From contig NC_085141.1 in the NCBI RefSeq assembly GCF_024139115.2, forward strand, positions 179,254,994-179,318,993: a stretch of 64,000 nt of DNA. The letters are read 5' to 3'. The translations under genes were made by a program, and so were the position numbers. A model generated the notes under the pieces. It was not told the DNA's origin. It did not search any database and was given only the letters and a program-made list of their open reading frames with translations. The first letter of the stretch is position 1. The number at the start of each line of letters is the position of its first letter. Below are positions 56,033-64,000 of this stretch, in pieces. The DNA comes from Armigeres subalbatus. Lineage: Eukaryota > Arthropoda > Insecta > Diptera > Culicidae.

Positions 56033-59000
56033 TCGGCCTTCGCAACCTAGCGGCTACTGAATGAGCTCGAGATTCCCAAATTGGACACATAGTCAAATCA
56101 CTCGCAATCCATTTGTCAAGCCAGCACTTCCACATGTGTATAGTACACGTTTACATTAGAGGAGCGTGAGTATTTAGAATGTCTGGCGACTACACACATT
56201 CTTCATCAGCAACTGTACTGATCAAGTGAGGTTGTGTGAGCTATTTGCCAGTCGGTCGTCAAGCTCAGACCCGACCGCATTGCGTAGGCATTGCCTAATG
56301 GATTTTCAAAAGATTTTCTTGTCGAGATCCATAAATAATCTCCCAAATTTTCACGGGAAGTTCTTGTTTTCTAGTACTAAAAAATTTCCTTATTTTTTAC
56401 GGAAAATTCTTCTGTAAACGCTCACTTACTCTTTAGGCTCTCATCCTTAACCGATTTACTCCCAACCTCTGCAATAATTCCTTATTTACATTGATGTAGT
56501 TGTGTACAACGTTTTCTTTAACTTTTAAGTCAATAAATTACGTCTTTTCCTTTTGCAAAAGAAACCTCTTATTCATTGTGACATCCACCGACCGTTCCGA
56601 TGTTCCCATGCTAACCATTTTAAATGGCCTAATAAGAACGTTCATTTTATACACTCGTCATCAACAGTAACGACATTCGCGACCAAGAAAATGAGTGAAT
56701 TGCATGTCGCACGCGATCATCCATAAAAAGAGTGTCATCAAAATGTACGACCGAGTTCTTGCTGCACACATGTGGCTGGGGCCCCGAATGCCGACTTTAT
56801 CTTATTTTCGCGCATAAAATAATAACAGCTCTGCGTACGAAACAACCTCATTAAGCAGGAGGCAGCCACGACCGACGCCGTCGGTCGTCCACCAGGCGAA
56901 GAAGCAGTGATGATTTTAACTGCCCCGCCTCGCCGCCCAGTCATGACAATTGAGATTGAATTTAAATGTCCATCACAATGCAATTAAAAGCGGCGTGTGT
57001 TCCCTTCGGGACATACAACCGGCCCAGAACCGATTTCTGTGCGCAAACTTACAAAGAAACCACAACAGAGAGCCCCTCAGGGCGGGTGTCAGTTCTGCGC
57101 CGACATGGTCTTCCACTTTTCACAGCTCGCGGTCCCATCAACGACCCACGAAAAGTAATTAGATGTTTATTAATGAGAAAATAATTAAAATTTCAATTTC
57201 GAATCTGCATAAAGATTGTGCGCGCGAAAGGAGAAATTAATATCCGTTTCCGTCGGACCCCCTCCGGTTTCGCTGCCAGTCGTTGCTGAAATAACTCACT
57301 CACTGTGACTCTGAGCCACCCACGAAATGAGTTCGAAAATTCAACCGGGAAAACAAGAAGAAATAAGTTTTGCACTAGGATTAACCAATTTTTGCATAAT
57401 CGGCGCTTCTGAGAGGAACTGGAAAACGGAATGTAAAAAAGTTACCTCCTGGTGGCTGCTGTTGTTCTTATCATTTGTTGAAGTCGGACGAAGCAAGCTG
57501 GGGAAAGTTTTGCCCCCGGATACGCCTTTTTGTACGGTTGCCAGCCGTTTAAGTGGCCAGGGATGACGAAAAGTTCTTTCATTGCTTTCCATTTCTTCTC
57601 CCTTGTGAAGTGGTGTGCCGTTTGCGTATTGTTCATGGATAGGTAAGCGCATGCATACCTAAAAATTGACCCAATCAACGATAAGAAAACAACACCAAGT
57701 CATGGTAATCCTTCTTCTTCTCCTCCTCAGTTTTAAGAGGCTTTAGCCACCCTCATGTTAATCCGGGTTCATGAATTACAAATGAATGTTCTATTTTTCA
57801 TTGCACGGTGACAAGTTCAGCTTATCTTAAAAAAAAGATGTACAAATTTATTCAATTTGTTTTACCAGCATGATCAAATATCGAAAAAAAAGTAACCCTA
57901 CCACAACATTTTTAATAATTGGTTATGGACATCATAGAGTAGAAGTGCTTACAATAAGCATTGAGGTGCGATGTCTTTAATGGGAGATATTAGTCATTGG
58001 CGGCAGGAGGATGTTAAACATTTTATATCAGGGAAGTTACTTATATCGGTTCAACTAGTAGGTAATCAATAATGTTTAAGAGTACATTGTTGAGAAGTAA
58101 TTCCATTCGAAATCCATCACGAGAAAGCAAATATTATACCAGAGAAATTGGTTCTTCATTTTGCGTCAATCTCGCGGTAGCTAGTTTCCTACTATAACAA
58201 TGTTTGCTGCCATGCCGTCGGTCGTCAGTTCGAGTGTAAAGATCAGTTCACTTGTCGAAAGGCAAACAACATCGTGTAGCAGCGCAATCGATGCCATTCG
58301 GATCCAGAAAGGTGAACCCAATCAGACTGCACAGACACGTGCGGGCGACAGACCATCATCCTCTCCGTCAGGCTTGCTGCGTATCCTTGTCATTTGCACA
58401 CAAACTGAGTCATCGAGTAGACAGATATGAACGAACGAATGAACGAACACACCGACTGGCTGCACAGTGGAATCCGATGGGATAGGACATCGCTGATGAA
58501 GTCCCTGATCCCTTCCGATCCCATCTTCGCTTCATGTTGATGGGCCGTACCATATTGCCACTTTTCATTTATCATAAATATTTATGAAAGCATCATCAAC
58601 CTGTTTGGGTCTCGTGCTTGTGCGGATGTGTATCATCATACACTACACAGTATCAATCTGGTTTGGTTCTGAATCAGATACGATGAATACCCTCATCATA
58701 CGGTTTGGTGAATCTTTTTTTTCACGCTGCTCTTAGCCGAACGACGACAAGGCATACAGCCATCACAAGCACGCATCAGCGGAAATTTAACAATTTCCAT
58801 ATGACAGCTCATCTAGTGACTGTGGCGCTACCTATGTTCAATCTATTTTTCCATATCCCCCTCCTCCCAGAAAGCATCGACAAGCATCGAGCGATGGATT
58901 ACGGTGCGGGAGGGCGGAATATCTTTCCACACATCAGCGAAATTGGATATCGGCTACCCGACAAGTGTCACGCGTTATGGATCAAGCGTATTAATAATGT

Positions 59001-60300
59001 AGCCCGGGCGCATGAAGAGCTCCTTTTCAGGAAGCTCAAAGCGATAGGTCACGTACATTCAATTACATAAATGACATTAAAAAGGTAGCACAGACTGGCG
59101 AGCCATATTTGAGCGAGGACAAGTACATTTTCAATTTCTACTGAAAATGTGTTGAGTTCTTGTTTGAACATGGAACTTGATGCAGAAAGAAGAACTGCAC
59201 TTCAATTGCGCTGCTGCAGCTTCGGAATAAGTTCTGCCGAGCAGTTGCTTCATGCCGACACGCAAGTGAAACAAGTACCCCAGTGGGATTAGAGAAGGTT
59301 TTTGACTACCGGTGCATGACTACAGTCAGTGGCATACAGTCGACGAGAACGATATGCAGAGAAGTTATCTTCATGTTTCACGCCTTTTTGACAACAGGAG
59401 GACTTGTGTCGTTCCAAGGCTTCTTCTAGCTTCGGAAAGATTCGACTTGGTCTGCGTGGCTCGAGAATATGCACGAAAATGATGTTGTGCCAACTGAATT
59501 CCTTTGATGGCCATAAAAAGCGAGCTCTACTCGAGGAGTTTAATTGGCTGGCAAAAAGTGCTGCAATTGATATTATCCACCTTCGAGATGTGACTTGTTT
59601 GAATGGCCTCACATAGATGGTCCAATGGTTGGGCAGACAATTTCTCAATGTTGGGGGGCTTTGGATTTATGAAAAAGTTATTCAATCCATCGGCAGATAT
59701 CTTCAAATCCATGCAAACAATTATTTGAATATCCGAGTTCGATTCCAATACCTCAATCAGAATGTACTTCTGCTCGTGAAAGCATGTATCGGTTTCTACC
59801 GGCAACAGTAAAAAATATCCAATACTAATTATTTGAAAAGTTCAACTTTTGATAGACATCTATCTTGCTGGCAGCTTTTTGATGACATAGGGTAACGCGA
59901 TCAGAAAGGAAATGGCGAAAGGTCTGGGTGTCGTTTCTTAAGCGGGTCGGAGGTCGCCTTCCGATCGTTTTAAGACCTCTACACATTCCTCGCTTCAGCC
60001 TATAGCATGGTAGTAGCAGATTGTATTGAATTTAAAATTGAAGTTTTCTAAAATAGTGCAGTAACATTTGTAACACTTTTATCTTTTTCTTTTCTTTTCA
60101 GGTAAGTTATTGCACATTTCTTGGAATAAACAAAACAAAATATGTGTAAGTATGTTACAACATCAACTTTTAAATTACAGAGGAAAACGATAAAAAATGG
60201 ATTTAATACGGAATGATTTTATTGTTAAAAAGCAAGTATTTTATCCAATTTCGTGCGATCTGCAACATGCCAATTCAGTGATATACGCCAAGTCGGTGAG
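56033..60300. other. Unique sequence, no gene recognised
   Basis: Frames at 58705-59070 (plus, 121 codons) and 59289-59648 (minus, 119 codons) lack family features. 58428-58448 is a short GAAC repeat. 60330-60420 has GGAATTTTC words like the decayed satellite. Confidence 0.4.
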
Positions 60301-60479
60301 AAAACCGCCTAGTAAAATAATTTTAAGGTAAATTCCTCTGAAATTCCACGAGAAACTTTTCGGAATTTTCACGGGAATTTTTTACAATTCCTGTCAGGAA
60401 TTCTTTAAAATTTCCTTATGAGGTTACTCCAGATCATAACCTAAACATCAATTTTGTCTACTCAGTCTGGCGAAGGAAT

Positions 60480-60550
60480 TGAGGCGTTACGTTTTTTTAT
60501 TTCAAACGTTTCGGCCTGTGGTCTTGGCCTTTTTCATGGAGTTAAGGTCT
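60480..60550 (-). repeat. Retroelement-like GGCC...GGCCGAAACG motif
   Basis: The minus strand reads CCATGAAAAAGGCC, nine bases, then GGCCGAAACGTTTG. This is the TGA-A-GGCC-loop-GGCCGAAAC pattern found at the 5' ends of many Penelope-like and other retroelements. The surrounding element is not recognisable. Confidence 0.4.
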
Positions 60551-60831
60551 GAGGGAAGGGTTTTCCGTTAAAAAAGCACGTGGTAGCACTCTCTGAGAGA
60601 GAAAATTGCCCAATTCAGCCCGCCAGAATAACGCTGTCACTGTCGCCAGAATTATTTCATCATTATGCAGTTTAAAATTGCTTGAAAATTTGTCGCAAAC
60701 GGAGAACTAAAGGAATTGACAACAATGGGGAAGAAATTTATCGCTTATGCAGTGGTTCGACTAGAGAACAGCAACAGCGCCGACCAATCACGCAATGAGG
60801 AAATCAAAATAAACAAACTCCAGCTGGTTTT

Positions 60832-61117
60832 CTTCTTCTTATTGGCATAACATCCCCACACTGGGACAGAGCCGCCTCGCAGCTTAGTGTTCATTAAGCA
60901 CTTCCACAGTTATTAACTGCGAGGGGTCTAAGCCAAGTTACCATTGATGCATCCGTATATCATGAGGCTAGCACGATGATACTTTTATGCCCAGGGAAGT
61001 CGAGACAATTTCCAATCCGAAAATTGCCTAGACCGGCACCGGGAATCGAACCCAGCCACCCTCAGCATGGTCTTGCTTTGTAGCCGCGCGTCTTACCGCA
61101 CGGCTAAGGAGGGCCCC
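60832..61117 (-). mobile_element. tRNA-derived SINE, Feilai-like, with target duplication
   Basis: Full-length minus copy with box B intact (plus strand GGAATCGAACC). CTGGTTTT flanks it at 60824-60831 and 61119-61126. Confidence 0.9.
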
Positions 61118-61239
61118 ACTGGTTTTGGAAAATGAAAACATGAGCCGTTTCTAGAACAACATTAGAAAATATCGTGAGAGGATTTCTGTACAAGTTTTCC
61201 ACACAAGCTTTGAAAAGTATTTGGGTGATAACAGTGGTG

Positions 61240-61800
61240 CTGGTGTAAGTAAGACAAATAAGACAATAATACAAATAAGATAGATAAGACTGAGTAGAAA
61301 AATAAAGTAAGCTCCTAAAGGAATTTCTTCGGAAGTTCCTCCAGGAATTCGTTCGAAAGTTCCTCCAGCAATTCCTTTGGAAGTTCCTCCAGGAATTGTC
61401 TTCGGAAGTTCCTCCAGAAATTCCTTCGGAAGTTCCTCCAGAAATTCCTTCGGAAGTTCCTCCAGGAATTTCTTCGGAAGTTCCTCCAGGAATTCCTTCG
61501 GAAGTTCCTCCAGGGATTTCTTCGAAAGTTCCTCCAGGAATTCCTTAGGAAGTTCTTCCAGGAATTCCTTTGGAAGTTCTTCCAGGAATTCCTCCGGAAG
61601 TTCCTCCAGGAATTCCTCCTGAAGTTCCTCCAGGAATTCCTTCGGAAGTTCCTCCAGGAATTCCTTCGGAAGTTCCTCCATGAATTCCTTCGAAAGTTCC
61701 TCCAGGAATTCCTTCGGAAGTTCCTCAAGGAATTCCTTCGGAAGTTCCTCCAGGAATTCCTTCGGAAGTTCCTCCAGGAATTCCTTCGGAAGTTTGTCAC
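61240..61800. repeat. 24-bp satellite array preceded by ACAAATAAG repeats
   Basis: 61250-61300 holds ACAAATAAGA-type units. From 61317 the exact 24-bp unit GGAAGTTCCTCCAGGAATTC plus CTTC repeats about 20 times to 61793. The 246- and 163-codon minus frames are EELPKEFL repeats with no stop, an artefact of unit length. Confidence 0.92.
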
Positions 61801-62900
61801 CTGCACAAGGATGGCATGCGACAGAGTTTTGTTCGAATGCCTTGGAATGGTTGCTATTCCACCAGAATATTAAAGTAGTGTTGGGGTTCACTTCTCTATG
61901 TATGCATAATACTACATCAACAGAACCACAGAACCCATCGTCGAAAATAGATTGTCGCTAAACGATATTGGATCGTATGCCATGCAATGTCCAAGAAGCA
62001 ATACCCTGCCTGCACCACTAAAGCATACCGTGCGATCTCAACAGAACAGCCGAAAGCCAGTGACCTGCTGTCGACTAACCGAAGAGTCGAGACATAAAGA
62101 ACTCACCTGCACCGATGAGCACGCGGCACAAAACGACCAATTGATACCACTCATATCGCGATCATACTACCGATCGTCAAGTGGTGAATTTCACTTTACT
62201 TGCAAACTACTAGACGATGTCTCCAAATACCATCAATCCAGTGGTCAGTTCCAAATAACTATCTCTACGTACAACACCTAGTAGAGCGCGACAAAGTTAA
62301 AACTCGAGTGCGTGTTGGCATTGTGTAACTTCGAGTGTCGTCAAAAATACTTAAAGGAACATTGTATACGGATGGAGTGAGTAGGAAGTGCTTTTGAGAT
62401 CGGTGAGCAGAGTAAATACTGGTGATTAGGATATGGCCTAAATTCTCCTTCGATACTCCTAGGCCTATTTGTGCATGCTACCGAATGTGTCGACGCGGGA
62501 GAGCGGTGGCCAACAACAATTAGTGCCCCGTGTAGTCGCCCAGCACTATAGTGCGACGAACTTTGTGGACAAGACGGTGGGAGCTGGAGATTGCATCTGG
62601 ATGGTCGAGGACCTCGCCGAAGGGACACACTTTTACACTTTTACATATTTACAACACTAGAGATAAGTACAACATAGTTTTAAATCTATTGGGGGGAAAA
62701 TAAAAATGGGAATTGCATGTAAAATTACAACATTTCTTTTTTACAACTGGTGATGTCGTGGAGTAGAGTCGTAGAAAGAATTTTGATGCTGAGCCACGAA
62801 TCTGTACAGGCTGTTCTGCTGCAGGCCAATATTTTCTCATGCATGTTTGATTAACTGTAATTCATGATTTTGTCTCATGCTGGTGGGTGGTTTTCCCCAA
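61800..62900. other. Unique spacer between two satellite arrays
   Basis: Contains frames at 61952-62281 and 62341-62628 without recognisable family. Nothing else is supported. Confidence 0.4.
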
Positions 62901-62907
62901 ATGACAA

Positions 62908-64000
62908 GTTCTCCAGGAATTCCTTCGGAAGTTCCTCCAGGAATTCCTTCGGAGGTTCCTCCAGGAATTCCTTCGGAAGTTTTTCCAGGAATTCCTTCGG
63001 AAGTTCCTCCAGGAATTCCTTCGAAAGTTCCTCCAGGAATTCCTTCGGAAGTTCCTCCAGGAATTCCTTCGGAAGTTCCTCCAGGAATTCCTTCGGAAGT
63101 TCCTCCAGGAATTCCTTCGGAAGTTTCTCCAGGAATTCCTTCGGAAGTTCCTCCAGGAATTCCTTCGGAAGTTCCTCCAGGAATTCCTTCGAAAGTTCCT
63201 CCAGGAATTCCTTCGGAAATTCCTCCAGGAATTCCTTCGGAAGTTCCTCCAGGAATTCCTTCGGAAGTTCCTCCAAGAATTCCTTCGGAAGTTCCTCCAG
63301 GAAGTCCTACGGAAGTTCTTCCAGGAATTCCTTTGGAAGTTCCTCCAGGAATTCTTTCGGAAGTTCCTCCAGAAATTCCGAAGAAAGTTCCTGGAGGAAC
63401 TTCCGAAGGATTTCACAAATAAGACAAATAAAACAAATAGTACAAATAAGACAAATAAGACAAATTCCTTCGGAAGTTCCTCCAGGAATTTCTCCGGAAG
63501 TTTATCCAGAAATTCCTTCGGAAGTCCTCCAGAAATTTCTTCTGAAGTTTATCCAGAAATTCTTCCGGAAGTTGAATTCCTTCGAAAGTTCCTCCAGGAA
63601 TTCTTTCGGCAGTTCCTCCAGGAATTCCTTCGGAAGTTCCTCCAGGAATTCCTTCGGAAGTTCCTCCAGGAATTCCTTCGGAAGTTCCTCCAGGAATTCC
63701 TTCGGAAGTTCCTCCAGGAATCCCTTCGGAAGTTCCTCCAAGAATTCCTTCGGAAGTTCCTACAGGAATACCTTCGGAAGTTCCTTCAGGAATTCCTTCG
63801 GAAGTTCCTCCAGGAATTCCTTCGGAAGTTCCTCCAGGAATTCCTTCGGAAGTTCCTCCAGGAATTCCTTCGGAAGTTCCTCCAGGAATTCCTTCGAAAG
63901 TTCCTCCAGGAATTCCTTCGGAAATTCCTCCAGGAATTCCTTCGGAAGTTCCTCCAAGAATTCCTTCGGAAGTTCCTCCAGGAATTCCTTCGGAAGTTCC
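62908..64000. repeat. 24-bp satellite arrays, highly homogeneous, running off the window
   Basis: The same GGAAGTTCCTCCAGGAATTC-CTTC unit fills 62908-63395 and 63460-64000. An ACAAATAAG tract at 63417-63460 separates them. Just before it the polarity flips (AAGTTCCTGGAGGAACTT, about 63383-63400). Units here are much more uniform than at 10.7 or 37.9 kb. Confidence 0.93.

Noticed and set aside
61151..63957. Frames of 60-246 codons made of EELPKEFL or SSSRNSFG repeats
   Set aside because: Same satellite artefact; no non-repeat domain, no consistent start.
62908..64000. CRISPR array
   Set aside because: The repeats are contiguous 24-bp units without unique spacers, in a eukaryotic context.

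Overview
The window looks like intergenic or intronic DNA from an Aedes mosquito. The case rests on five copies of a tRNA-derived SINE that I recognise as Feilai-like (known from Aedes aegypti), other mosquito-type SINEs, many short non-autonomous DNA transposons, very A+T-rich low-complexity tracts and several satellite families. The species is inferred, not proven. I could not support any intact protein-coding gene. The longest open frames lie in satellites whose unit is a multiple of three and are open on both strands, or in unique sequence with no recognisable family. No prokaryotic feature is present.

Layout. 1-5782 is a giant inverted repeat whose arms each carry the same SINE and the same TTAA-flanked MITE. 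A third, older copy of the same unit (5783-6055) lacks both insertions. 6.1-17.7 kb is mostly unique sequence with a 23-bp minisatellite, a complete non-autonomous hAT element (9202-10082, 8-bp target duplication), a 24-bp satellite and an 8-bp A+T tandem repeat. 17.8-21.2 kb is decayed satellite between two hAT-like ends. 21.2-26.3 kb is dense in simple repeats and nested MITEs. 26.3-30 kb is mostly unique and ends in a perfect 83-bp-arm hairpin.

30.8-33.6 kb is the most unusual block. A composite repeat carries three tRNA-like genes with intact Pol III boxes, one in inverted orientation, and is bracketed by a 12-bp direct repeat. One of its two tandem units was split by a 1316-bp TA-flanked transposon, and the neighbouring unit preserves the empty site. 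35.9-36.3 kb holds a broken LINE reverse-transcriptase fragment. 37.8-42.7 kb holds more satellite, a 99-bp tandem repeat, a MITE, a SINE and palindromic retroelement-like ends. 42.7-61 kb is mainly unique, with scattered SINEs, a LINE 3' end and a 949-bp TA-flanked element. The last 2.7 kb is the 24-bp satellite again.

There is no gene pathway to describe. The parts interact as insertion history: nested elements, empty sites and inverted duplications give a relative order of events at several loci.
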